A DNA stretch of 64,000 nucleotides from assembly GCA_010909165.1 (NCBI GenBank), contig MU008168.1, forward strand, positions 806,001 to 870,000. Direction: 5' to 3'. A model generated the notes under the pieces. The model was given only the letters and a program-made list of their open reading frames with translations, was not told the origin of the DNA and made no database searches. Below are positions 1-10,800 of the stretch, piece after piece (position 1 is the first letter of the stretch; each line of letters opens with the position of its first letter). Source of the DNA: Anthoceros angustus. Its lineage: Eukaryota; Streptophyta; Anthocerotopsida; Anthocerotales; Anthocerotaceae. A program made the translations under genes and the position numbers.

Positions 1-21
1 TGCGTACAAACAGAACTTCAC

Positions 22-580
22 CTGCTTACTCGCCACGTCCAGTAAATGTGCTAACAGTTTGTCTCCCCGCAGCTGGGTCACCTGCAACGATCACCCACAG
101 TGGAATTTACTTCACGATCCACATACAAGTCCCACATGAAAGAGGCACAACACGACGGGAAGGATGTTGCTTCAGAAACTTACAGACAAGGGAGACGGAG
201 CGAAGCCCCTGAAGCTGATAGCAATACCTGTTCTGCTATCCCCAAAATCAACACCAACGCTGTGCTGCATTACGGTCGCCCCTTGCTCTCTGACAATCCT
301 GGCGTTGGGTAGGAGCTTCTCTGCTGTGAGTTTCAAGTTGGCCCTCAACTCTGCCGTGTCCACTGGACTGCCCTTGGGTTCATCGCTGGAGTCTGAATTC
401 AACTTCTGACCGACACAGCACCACGTCCTGCCACAAGAAAAAAAGGTTACAGACAGACTCCAAACATCCCCAGCAAATGATGGTTCTCGAGCCCGACGCT
501 GACCTCTGAGACGGTGAGGCTGCTGGATAGCTCCTCGGGCGGAAATTGAAGCCAGGCCTTAAGTGCAGCGTAGCTGCCAT
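22..580 (-). CDS. Plastid-targeted YqgF/RuvX-family nuclease (3' end outside window)
   Basis: Three exons are visible on the minus strand: 580-504, 427-184 and 81-22. All junctions are GT-AG, and the frame is kept across them. The protein starts MAATLHLRPGF, a Ser/Arg/Pro-rich stretch typical of a chloroplast transit peptide. The YqgF signature HSVGVDFGDSRTGIAIS follows; its first Asp is the expected RNase H-fold metal ligand. Exon 3 continues VTQLRGDKLLAHLLDVASKQ, matching the family's next helix. The known family role is Holliday-junction-resolvase-like or pre-16S rRNA processing nuclease; plastid action is inferred from the N-terminus. Exon 2 follows a strong pyrimidine-rich acceptor near 428-448. 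The catalytic C-terminal half lies left of base 1. The gene diverges from the kinase gene to its right with only about 200 bp between start codons, so a shared bidirectional promoter is likely. Confidence 0.75.
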
Positions 581-786
581 TGCTGCCCACAACCTCCTAA
601 GATTGGATGATCATGGATCCTGCCTGATGCTCCGGCCAGTGCATGATGTTCATCTGTTACTGCTAGGACAGAACAGTCCTCAAGCGTCGTAAGTGTCCAA
701 GCGTGTCCTGGTTAAGTGTGGTCTGCTGTCGATTAAGGTTATGATGCAACTTGTCTGTCGGAGTGTTGCCGCCCTGCGAAAAGGGC

Positions 787-2924
787 ATGGCATCGGTACC
801 TCGTCATCCTGCTTCGCAATTCTCGACAGTGGGAAGGAAAAGTAGAAGCAGCAGCAGCAACAAGCTGGTTGTGGGTTGCTATGCACCATGTCGGAGGAGC
901 TGTGACAAATTTTGTGGCTCGGCTGCGATTACTTGGGTTCGAGCTGTGAGCTGGCGATTCCGACATGCTCCGACGACGCTGGCAACGTTGAGGAACAGTG
1001 TGAGTGTGTAGTGTAACTACCGGTGTAGCAACTGGGTTCAGCTCTTCCAGCCATTGTGCCAACTTCGACGTGCTCCGTGTTCAGGTGGCACAGGAAGATC
1101 GGGGTCTTAAGAGTCCACCAGTTCTCCTGCAGCTCAGGTTTAACTCAACTCTTCTCTCTGGGTTGGCTCTCCTAAACCAGCTGTAGTTTGTCTGATTGCA
1201 ACACCTGAAGTCAAGATCTATGCCTGATGTTGTAGCACGATGGAGGAAGCCTATGATCAGCTTGCAGAGCGATTACTCTCAGCAGCAGAAAGGACACCTT
1301 CCAATTCCAAGTGAGATATTGCCATGAAGGCATGACTGTGGGTGCATCCAACCGGACATCCCCTTCATGAACAGCCCCAAGTTTTTTTCTGTTGGAAAGT
1401 AGGTGAGACAGAGCTTCCGGGTCAGAGGTCTGGACCATGTTGTTGACCGATCCTCTACAGATATGTGGTCGGGCTTGCAGGGCCACCAGGGGCTGGAAAA
1501 TCTACTGTGGCAAATGAGGTAGTCACCCGTTTAAATGCAATGTGGCGCCAAAGGAAACTCAACCAGGATGGGGCTATTGACGACCTTGCCGTTGCTCTTC
1601 CTATGGATGGGTTTCACCTGTACAGGCGGCAGCTGGACGCAATGAAGGTATGTGGAACTGCTTTTCTCTTGAGCACCATAACAATCCGCTGGCCACCTGG
1701 CTGCATACTCACTTTCCTTTTGCAGTTTTGGGTACGCAGTTTTTCTTAATTCCTCGATCTGTGCAGGATCCTGCTGCAGCACATGCTCGAAGAGGAGGTG
1801 AGTTTCGTGGATCTCCTCTTTCTTTCCTGCATCCTTAAGCTTTGTTTGGTTGTGCAGCTAACTGACTCATTCGACTACTTTCCAGCTCCTTGGACTTTCG
1901 ACCCAGCAAACCTATTGCAGGGCCTCGTCGATCTTCGCATTCAGGTTTGTAAACTAGTTTCGGATACGATATGCAAGTGCTACCTCCATTTAACCTATTC
2001 CACATATATGGCTCGGCCAACATTCACCGGGTGGATGGGCTGTTCCATTGCCAGGGGTGGGCCTCTTTTCCATCTTTTGATCATGGTGTTGGAGACCCTG
2101 TAGAGGATGACATTGTCATCACCTATCGGTAAGCACATCAGTCACTGGGTCTGGTGGATTTCGATTGCACATAGGAGACCACTAAATAGGATGCCGTGGT
2201 AAAATCTTCACGAGATCCATGGAGTGCTGGCTTAGCTTAGCGATAAGCCAGGTTTTGGGGTGCTTCCATCTACAGGCAAAAAGTTGTGCTTGTGGAGGGT
2301 AATTACCTGCTCTTGGCTAATGGCTACTGGAAGGAGCTGGCGGACATGTTTGACGAAACCTGGTGCGTCAAACCAAGACCCGTAGTTTGTCACTGGGTTA
2401 AGCTTTTTCTTGAACAACTTTTGATAGAGCGTTGAAGGCTAAATTGCTTATGGATACAGCCTGGGGCCTTAGCAATGGACGGCAAACAGGATTGAGTGTT
2501 AAACTGACAGTGAACTGCGGCCCTTTTCCTTGCAGGTTCATTCAGGTGGACATGGATGAGGCCATGAGGAGAGTAGAAAAAAGGCATATTGCAACCGGTG
2601 AGTTTTTGCTCGATTGTTCACAAGTGTTCTGCCAACGTCACTAGCGGATTTGTATTGATAAGATGTAAACCAATTCCTGCAGGATCAACACCAGACCGCG
2701 CTTCATGGCGGGTAAGCAATGTGCTCCTCTTCAAACATGTTGAATGATACGAGCATCACAGAATCCCCCTCAAAGCAATGTTGTTAACAGAAAGCTGCTG
2801 AATTGCATCTCTTCTTCTTGCGCAGGTTGTGAACAATGACAGGCCAAATGCCGAGCTGATTGCGTGTTCTGGACAACACGCCAACGTTGTTATTCCCTCG
2901 ACTCCATTAGCCAAACCTCTCTGA
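787..2924 (+). CDS. P-loop kinase of the uridine kinase/phosphoribulokinase family, probably plastid-targeted
   Basis: Ten exons: 787-1007, 1236-1310, 1461-1647, 1767-1797, 1886-1944, 2055-2128, 2276-2362, 2536-2597, 2683-2711 and 2826-2924. They give about 307 residues. Walker A is GPPGAGKST (residues 106-114). Later family blocks are MDGFHLYRRQLDAM, DPAAAHARRGAPWTFDPA, FPSFDHGVGDPVEDDI, VVLVEGNYLLL, FIQVDMDEAMRRVEKRH and NNDRPNAELI, all characteristic of the plant/fungal 'putative uridine kinase' branch. The exact substrate is not known to me. Exons from 1236 on are secure. The first exon is inferred: MASVPRHPASQF looks like a transit peptide, and the GTAGTG donor at 1008 is weak but is the one that keeps frame. 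A shorter form starting at Met 1240 is the alternative. Confidence 0.82.
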
Positions 2925-3597
2925 TTGCTCTCAACAATGTTGTACCAGAACTCCAGTGTAAATATATGTTAATTAATAGACTCTGTACAGCAAACGATTG
3001 TGTAGCTCCAAATCAGTGGAATGTAACTGGCTGAATTTGATAAACTGGAATTCCTTCTGGAGGACGGATGAACGCCACGTGTGACGTCGCGGTGAAGCTG
3101 TCAGTGCTGCCAATCAAACCCTGGTTAGCAGCATCCAAGAACAATGAACCAACACAGGGTCACCACGTGCCACGTAGTCGGTTGATCGACGCGTGTCTTA
3201 TCATGAGTTTCGTCGGACCGCTCCGGCTGCGCCAAGCCAGCAGCTCTGCCAGTTTGTCCCTGACCAAGCAGGTGAGCTAACCGCAGGTCCGTCCATGCAT
3301 AAATTTCCTGCTTGGCTTGCGGAGTGAACGGAGCTTTGATAAGGACATGCACTCGGACTGGAAGGATTCGCCCGTCACAGCAACCTAACCTCGGAGCTGG
3401 CGCACTCAAGGGTCGGGTAACGCTGTAAGAATTGGTTTCCGGTGTCTTGCTGTCTTCAATGCAATTGAAGCCTGCCTCCATGCGAAATCTGAGAGTCTGT
3501 TCTTGTTCGTGCAAGTGTTCCTGAAGGCAGATTTTGTGAAACGGCTCCATCTTCCTCCACAAATTCTGCTTGAGGAACGAACAGCAACCTTCACAAA
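2925..3597. other. Intergenic: kinase 3' region and OEP16 upstream region
   Basis: No convincing coding sequence. AT-rich sequence near 2955-2985 (AAATATATG, TTAATTAATAGA) is a plausible kinase 3' end. The right half should hold the OEP16 promoter and 5' leader. The ORF covering 3125-3562 on the minus strand resembles no protein I know and lies across the OEP16 upstream region. Confidence 0.5.
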
Positions 3598-4169
3598 ATG
3601 CCGCGCACCAGGGTGTCCGGGAGTGTTCACTCTCCCACCGTGGATGTCATTGTCGACATGGGACACCCCTTCCTCAACCGGACGGTTGACGGATTCCTCA
3701 AGATTGGAAGCGTCGGTGCGTCGCACGCTGCTGCGGAAGGAGCATTCGACATGCTGAAGAAGGAGAGCGTCACCAAAGCCGACTTGGAGCGGACACTGAA
3801 GAAAATGGGACAGGAAGGCTTACAGTGGGGCGTTGTGGCGGGAATCTACACCGGCATGGAGTACGGCATGGAGCAGGTGAGAGCTCACTGACAGCCATTG
3901 GAACACGTACCTTCGTGCTCTTCCTTCCTTCCGCCGTGCTTGCCGCGGATCTGAGCTCCAACATGCTTCCGAATCCACGTCTGAATCACTCCACCGCGTG
4001 GCAGGTCCGGGGAAGACAAGACTGGAAGAACGCGTGCCTTGGCGGAGCTTTGACGGGAGCGCTTCTTTCATTTGGTGACAGCAGATACTCTAGGGAGAAG
4101 ATGTTCAAGTCGGCCATCACCGGGGCTGCCATCGCCACTGCGTCCGAGTTCATCAGATATCTCACCTGA
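3598..4169 (+). CDS. OEP16: Chloroplast outer envelope pore protein OEP16 (PRAT/Tim17-22-23 family)
   Basis: Two exons, 3598-3876 and 4005-4169, joined by a phase-0 GT-AG intron, encode 147 residues, the normal size for OEP16. The N-terminus contains the diagnostic VDMGHPFLNRTVDGFLKIG. The middle has GLQWGVVAGIYTGMEYGMEQ, and the second exon opens with VRGRQDWKNACLGGALTGA and ends in an alanine/glycine-rich helix (SAITGAAIATASEFIRYL). This is the four-helix PRAT fold that forms a cation- and amino-acid-selective channel in the outer plastid envelope. The start ATG at 3598 aligns with the family's usual N-terminus. No cleavable signal is seen, as expected for an outer-envelope protein. Nothing looks truncated. 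Membership is very clear; which paralogue it is cannot be judged. Confidence 0.92.
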
Positions 4170-4700
4170 TCTGGCTATGGCTGTCAGTCTTTCCTCGTTG
4201 GACAAGCTCGTTTCGCGCCTACGGCTACGTCAATCTCACCTTGTTGGACATGCTAGGATCCTTAGCTCTCGTATTGAACTTCAGCTTTTCCTCGCAGGTT
4301 GTCGCTGCGAGTACTGTACCATGTGTTCTGTGAATTCTTTGCCGAGAAAGAGTACCTCTGTACCTCCAGGCTCCTTCCATCTCACTGGAAATGTATGCAA
4401 CCCGCACCAGCAATGGCATGTGGCTTCGTCTCACCTATCCTGTCTTCCCGTGGAGATGAAATTTGTTGTTTCAGCTTTATTTGTGTCCTTGCTGCCTCCG
4501 TCCTCTGGACGACGGGACATTTGATTTGTTGTTTCAGTTTCAGTCATTCGCTTGCTGCCTGGCACCCGCATGAAACGACAAGGGCTAGCTACCAACCGCG
4601 CAACAGCTCTGGGACGGGGTACGCCCACCCTGATGCATTGACCCGACTGAAGCTGTGTGGAAGTGCACTATGTCATGACTCCGTCTGTGTGTTTTGGGTT

Positions 4701-4706
4701 AATAAA
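4701..4706 (+). terminator. Candidate polyadenylation signal of the OEP16 gene
   Basis: AATAAA lies 532 bases after the OEP16 stop codon, followed by a T/G-rich stretch (TTGTGCGCAGTTTTTGG). It is the only canonical signal I see between the stop and the next gene. Plants use this hexamer loosely, so the assignment is tentative. Confidence 0.4.
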
Positions 4707-4749
4707 ATTGTGCGCAGTTTTTGGTGGCATGAAAAGACTCGCTTGTGAA

Positions 4750-5437
4750 CAAAACTAGGCGCCTTGTGTCCTTTGTGACGTCGAAATTTGTAGAGCACCT
4801 AAATACATATCTACCTACACACAGACGCAAGAAGGACATAGACAGAGACAGAGACAGGCAAGTGTGGCGCTACGGTTTCCCGTGCGGAGTGCGATCTGAA
4901 GCGGACCGACCGTTACTTATATGACATCCCGAATTTCGCATCGCGTCGCGCTGCCAGCGGACTGGCCGGTGCCTTGTCGTGGAAGGGATTGCGGGATCGG
5001 CCCTTCGCACACCGGGCTGGCGGCGTGGATTCATGCCGGCCTCTGTTTCCATTGGCTGGATCCGAGGTTGCCTGGTGGAGGCTCACACTCGTGCGCTGGT
5101 GCTCGATCGGGGAACGCGTAATTTGGGAGAACAGTCCTAGGTTGCGGTGAGTGTCGGCAATTGCGTGTGCTGTTGCAATCTGCTATGCTTCATGGAAGGG
5201 AGCTGGAGGAATGAGCATATCAGTACACGGCTTGGACTGAAATAGGTGGTTTTGTGGTAAGGAGAGGAGAGGAGAGGGGAAGAGCGGATTCCGGTTGTGT
5301 GTTTGCCACTTATGGAGCTTAAGAATTGGATGGGGAGGGAGTGTGGAGTTGTGTTGCGGCACCCGCTGACAGGGGCTTGATGCTGGTGCAGAGGGGTTTG
5401 AGCTGAGGGATCGCGGAGGACGTCGGGCAGGGGTAGT
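4750..5437. other. Intergenic: upstream region of the MINDY gene
   Basis: No supported gene. Short purine repeats (GACAGAGACAGAGACAGG near 4841-4859) and a GAGGAGAGGAGAGG tract near 5261-5276 occur. This is the promoter and 5' leader interval of the MINDY gene. The two long overlapping minus-strand frames at 5137-5761 have no recognisable domain. Confidence 0.5.
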
Positions 5438-8400
5438 ATGGGGGACGACGACCAGGACGGGGATGGCCCCGTGTATAAGACGAAGTTGGTCCAATTTCTT
5501 GGTCGGTCTGTGCCCATCATCCTGCAGAGCGACAACGGGCCATGCCCCCTCCTTTCCATATGTAAAACCCTCGCCATCCCGCCTGTCCGATTTAGGGTTA
5601 GGAGGCTTGTTGTGATTCTCTGACGTTGCGTGCGATTGGTGCCTATCTGGCGGATGAACTGAGATGAGTTCGGCTCTGTAGGGAAGAGAATGGAATGCAT
5701 GTGGAAAAATTTTGTCCATGCGCCTCATGTTCCAGGGGTAAAGGAGCCTGAGCCTGTGCATTCACTAGACTGGGGATGCGAGGGCATGTTTCTATGAGGT
5801 CTTCTTGTGTGCAGGAGGTGGTGAGTCTGCATTGCTGATTGGCCACACTTGTGTGAGTGTGGCGCATGTTTAACTTATACTTGTAGTTAAAGAACCTAAT
5901 CTGCTGGCATAGCAAAAGTGCAAGGGCCTTAGCAGGGTGAATGCATGGGCTCTAATTCTGCAACGTAGTTTTTTGTTGTGTGTATTCATGTGGTGTGGTG
6001 TCATGCAGGCAATGTCCTACTACTCCGAAACAATGTCTGTATCAATACAGAAATGAATGAGATCTCAACGCGGGACTTACTCTCGCTAGTTGGAGAAAGA
6101 TTGCTGGATGCCAACTATAATCTTGAGGTTTTTTTTCAAATACTCTTCTGTTCAACATCTTTCCTGGGGTAGCAGGTAGCTATCATAATCGCATCACTCA
6201 GGTTCCTTTCTGCACACGGAAATGCAGGGCAAGGATGAAGAATATGTCCGCAATCAACAGCAAAACATTTCAGATTCAATTAATCTGCTTCCTCGTCTTG
6301 CAACAGGAATTGATGTCAATGTCCGGTTCAGAACGTGAGTGTTTTGTACAATCCTCAATTTGGACCATATTTATGTAGGCTTATTATCACTGTAACTGGT
6401 GCAGTATGTTCGTTGCATGGCTTTGCTTACAGAGATGATGTTTAGCCTTGTCGACATCTCCTTTATTTGATCTGCCTTTCCATGATCCACTGAGCTTGAA
6501 TACTGCTACTTAAACTTGTGCTGTGGCTCACTTCATATCTGATTTGCAGTACTCAAGACTTTGAATTCACACCAGAGTGTGCCATCTTTGATCTCCTGGA
6601 CATTGGACTTTATCATGGTTGGATTTGTGAGGTGTGTATTTTGGGTCCCTGTAATACTCCAAATTCATTGCAATGACTTGTAGCTCACTTCTCTGCTGGC
6701 AACTCAATGATTTGTAGCTTACCCAACGCCAATATTTGTGACCAACTCCTCCCACCTGTGGTTATGTGCAGGATGATAACACAAAGGGAGTCATTGGTGC
6801 AGACTCCTATAATACTCTTGCTGATAGACTGGCTGCTCTCCAGGCAAGTAGGCCAGAGACCAGGACACTTGAAAGGGAATCGAGTGTTGATTTCAATGCT
6901 GCGATTACCGCCACTTTCACAGTTCCTTCTCCGTCCTTGTCTAGCGTGGTGCGATCTCTCAGTGGTTCACTTAACGAGAATTTGCTAGAGGAAGCATCAG
7001 ACTCCAGTAGCAGTGCTGGGAGGCGGAGAAAAGGGGATGAGCTGGAAGCGGCTCAGTTACTGGAAGCATTGGAGCTCTCCAAGTCAGGGGGAGGGGCCCT
7101 GTCCGCTGCAATTTTTAATACTGGAGGGTCTGGGGACTATTCTACAGAGGAGTTGTTGTCCGAGGGCAGTCCACAGAGAGAAGAAACTGTCCCATCTGCT
7201 GAGGTGCCAGAGAGGTCTACCCTTCATCAAGTCGAGGAAGGTCAGTCTGATGTGATGTCTCTGAATTCAGGCAGTGGCATATGTGCTGGTCCTGTTGGGC
7301 TGTCACACCATAGTCTTACACCAAGTGACGGTACGCAAACAATGGTTGACGTAGAGACTTTCGCTGGTGTCAATCTAGAGGGGCGGACAGTAGGAACACA
7401 CGTTAACGATAATTGTGATGGAAGAGCAACGACGTGTGCTCAAAGCAGTGCTGAGCTTGTTCATGAAGACTTCAAGCTTCTTTCTGTGGAAGACAGACGG
7501 AAGGACATAGTTGATATGAAGGACTGGATTGTTTTGCCAAAAGCATTTGGTGATTCTAATGCAGCTGTACATCCTTCAGGGGTGGATGGTGGAGCAGTCG
7601 CGGGAGTGGATGGACTACAGGGTCCCACAAATGATGTACCTGGAGAAGGGGTGGAGGATGTTACTGCAGTGGGTGAGGCACCAGCACTTGAACAGGAAGA
7701 AGCTATTGTGGGTGAGGCTGACTCCAGCGAGACGTCGAGCAAGGATACCAAGCATAGGCCTGAGGACGCTGCAATTATCCTTTCTCACCTGAAGGAAAAT
7801 GAAAGGTTGGTAAGCCAGGGGGGTTGCGAACCCAACGATCCAAGCAGTTATGCTGCACAGTTTAATGAGCAGGAAGCTCTGTATGAGGGGGAGGTTGTCC
7901 AAGCTGGAATTGGTTGCTCTCAAGATGACACTAAAGAACCCTTATATGAAGGAGAAGCTGCTCTTGCTGAGCAGGCAAGTCTGAGCTCGGTGCAAGAAAG
8001 TAAACCTACTCCTAGTGAAGCTGTCGTGAACTCAGAGGATGCTGACTCGGCTGCTGCCAGAACTGAAGGTAAGATGCCTGGAAGCTTACATCATGCATCT
8101 ACTGCGTGTCTTCGAGCAGGAACACGATTGTGGATGTGGTGTGCTTGCAATTGATCAGGTCCCATCCATCTCTTACAAGCTCATCATGAAAGTATGCATG
8201 GCATGGTGGCTGGATCATGACCCTTCTGTTTCCTGGTACAGAGCAATTGATTGAGGGCTTCCTAATCAACAGTAATCAACTCACCTGGACTGGGTACTCT
8301 ATCTTCAAATTTATTCTGGTACTCTGGTATTCTGCATCAAACTACAGATGCTGGAGTTGCAATCCATTGGTCTTATGCCATGTCGTGCTTGCTCAGGCTC

Positions 8401-9477
8401 TTCAACCTTCAGGAGGAAGTCAAGGAGCGGGAGCTGTGCGTGTTCTTTCGAAATAATCACTTCAGTACCATGTTCAAGGTACGTTTGTGGTTGTTACCTT
8501 TGAACACTGACCACCTGTTGGTAATTTTGTTGGTGTTGAGAATGTCCCTGATACGGGAGCTTTATCTTGTGCAGTACAACAATGACCTGTATTTGTTGGC
8601 CACCGACCAAGGCTACCTTAACCAAACTGATCTTGTTTGGGAGAAGCTAGATCGGGTATTATTGGACTTCAGCTCAACCTGCATGAAGTGTCCGTTTCTG
8701 CAATTTTTGTGTTGAGCTGTTGAGTTTTGTGTTGTAAAGGCCTTGATCTGAAAATGTTTGTTGTGGCTTGTAGGTGGATGGGAACCACTCGTTTTTCACT
8801 GGAAACTTCACTCCCTTCCAAGCTGAAAGCAACGTGGGTACATGGAATGAGCAAGATGCACTGGCTCGCACAGAGGTAGTGTCTCAGTATGACACATGAT
8901 TTTAGACTTTATCTGATGTCTTGATGATGCCACGTTCATTCCTGAGATGAGCTTTGTCCTGCTTTACAGAATTTCATCTCAACGCAGCGTGAAGCTGTTG
9001 CATCCGGTGCTGATTACAAGTAAGCCCGCTCCTGCTTGTTACTCGGAAGCACCTTGTAAGTGGAGTTGGCCAGCGTAGACTAACCCAGCTCTTATGTATC
9101 AGCACGGATCTGCAGCTAGCTCTAGCCCTTCAACAACAGGAATTTGACGAGCAGCAGCAGCAGGAGCTGCCAGCAGCTCAGGAAGCTGCACAGCAACAAG
9201 TGCGACAAAGGATATCTGAGCCTCTACCTGCACCGCAACCAACGAGGGCTTCTGCTATGAGTGCGGTGAATCGGCTCATCACAGTAAGTTCACTTTTTGG
9301 AATTGCACCTGCCCAAAAGCTTCAGCTTGCGATGATAAGCTTTAGCGAATTGTAGACACGCTATAGGCTGGCAGGCTAAATGTTAAACGGGTTGTCGTGT
9401 GCTGTTTACAGGGTCCAAGAACCAGCACGGCCTCCCCCAAACCCGATGCTAAAAAGGAAAAGTGTGTAATAATGTAA
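5438..9477 (+). CDS. MINDY-1/2-type (FAM63) K48-specific deubiquitinase with C-terminal CaaX box
   Basis: Twelve exons: 5438-5561, 6009-6127, 6228-6334, 6550-6631, 6772-8068, 8242-8293, 8397-8478, 8575-8655, 8774-8875, 8970-9019, 9103-9283 and 9412-9477. Together they give 780 residues, and every junction is GT-AG and in phase. MINDY landmarks: YKTKLVQFLGRSVPIILQ, then SDNGPCPLLSICNVLLLRNN with oxyanion Gln30 and catalytic Cys36; EFTPECAIFDLLDIGLYHGW; and LCVFFRNNHFSTMFK with catalytic His615. YLLATDQGYL and GNFTPF follow. Exon 11 carries a ubiquitin-binding MIU-like helix (DLQLALALQQQEFDEQ). The family trims K48-linked polyubiquitin chains. One 1.3-kb exon inserts about 430 mostly acidic, low-complexity residues between the catalytic Cys and His. 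The protein ends KKEKCVIM, a CaaX motif with Met last, predicting farnesylation and membrane attachment. Confidence 0.92.
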
Positions 9478-10301
9478 CCCTTTCTTCTGAATCGCATCCT
9501 CCTAGCCTATTCTTTACACATTCAATAAGGACATCGAAGGACTTTATCGACACGCGTCTTGGGGCATCCTGAATTGCATGGTTGATTAGATTGTGTACAA
9601 ACAGATGCTCATTAGAGCTTAGCTATATGAACTTGTAAATAGCCTGCATGACTGCTCAGCTCAGTGATTAGGTACATCTGTAGTGTGCGATTCGTGAAAG
9701 TGGACTCTGGCCACCTATTCACTACCGTAGAGGTGGGTTCTACATACAACTTTTGGAGCCTGCTCTGAGATCTGTTGATGGTTCCGTTGTGTAGAAGCAT
9801 CCCATTTCTTGTTTCTGACTGCTCGTGCTTATTGTGATTAACAGAAAGGGCAATGGGCGACGAAAATCTCCCTGACCACCTGTAGCAGGATGTCTGAGCA
9901 GGAACATCGTTACTCACCTCGGATCCGGATGTGGGCTTATTTCCTGTAGGTAGAGGAGTCCTGGCCAGGGCTCGCCTGGGCACTTGACACGCCAAGGGCG
10001 CTGTTTGGACACTCATCATGAGGCTCGGGCAGTGGCAAGTTGGTGATGGGCGGTACGGAGTACACATATGTACTATACGCAAACGTGCTCTGTCAGGAAT
10101 AATGTAAAATTTTGTAGGCAACCAACCTGATGGAAGGAAACAGCAGCTCCAACAAATGAGGCTTCACAGGGCAGCGGAGATAAACATTCCGGCCATGTTC
10201 AATTTCCTTCAACAGCTCTCCCTATGCACGTACAACGTTCCCGTGCGGAGGCAAACAGTCTCGATTACATACCTAGTCCATAGAGACAGATTGCCATGCC
10301 C
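9478..10301. other. Region between the MINDY gene and the cupin fragment
   Basis: Holds the MINDY 3' untranslated region (a CAATAAGG sequence lies near 9523) and the region past the cupin stop codon on the opposite strand. A 169-residue minus-strand frame (9612-10121) is compositionally unremarkable and resembles no protein I know, so I do not call it. Confidence 0.45.
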
Positions 10302-10790
10302 TCATCGCAGAGCAGGCCGATATGTTTCATCTACACAACGTTTGCAATACATAGTGGCTTGAGAAGTGGGATTGTCGTGAGGGGGAAGAATAATGTAGCT
10401 GTCGGGACGATGCCCCATCACCTGGTGCACCAGAGACTCGTCCAAACTGAACGATTCCGCCACAGTTTCCTTGGGAATGCCTTTGTACTGGGAAAGCTGC
10501 CTGCCACGAAGTGCCGTCGGCTTGCAAAATTCACAGGCTTCCAGGTCAGAACAAGTCTCGCAAAACAAGACGCGAATCGAAATTGAGGAGGCAGGTGGTT
10601 ACGCGTCGTTGTCAGCCACGGCGAAGTATTCGGAGCTCCTCTCTCTCAGCCCGGCCACCATGACGAATCCGAACTGCTTGCGCATGAGAATCACTTGGCC
10701 TGCGTACACCTGCGTGTTCAGGCAGACCCGGCGGTCGACGGGGCGTACCAGCTGCCAGTCGGTCAGCCACAGGCTGGCTGGCCGCAATCA
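10302..10790 (-). CDS. C-terminal part of an 11S-globulin/germin-like cupin (partial, exon borders unresolved)
   Basis: Two open blocks on the minus strand read as the second cupin barrel of a seed-storage-globulin-like protein. Block one (about 10790-10599) reads WQLVRPVDRRV, then NTQVYAGQVILMRKQFG and SSEYFAVADNDA; the same motif order occurs in legumins (VxxGQxLVxPQxFxVV, EyvaFkTNDnA). Block two (about 10530-10302) reads ALRGRQLSQYKGIPKETVAESF, matching the legumin 'GRtSvlralP.eVla.aF' helix, and ends at a TGA. A donor GTAACC after the DNDA block is plausible, but I found no acceptor that keeps frame. The N-terminal cupin half is absent: just upstream the sequence switches to a copy of MINDY exon 8. 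It is therefore a fragment, pseudogene or chimeric gene. Confidence 0.42.
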
Positions 10791-10800
10791 GAGCCGAATT

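Noticed and set aside
5137-5761. Two overlapping minus-strand frames of nearly 190 codons
   Set aside because: They overlap exon 1 and intron 1 of the MINDY gene on the other strand and show no domain.
9612-10121. 169-codon minus-strand frame downstream of MINDY
   Set aside because: No similarity to any family I know and no splice or start context; kept only as an uncharacterised interval.
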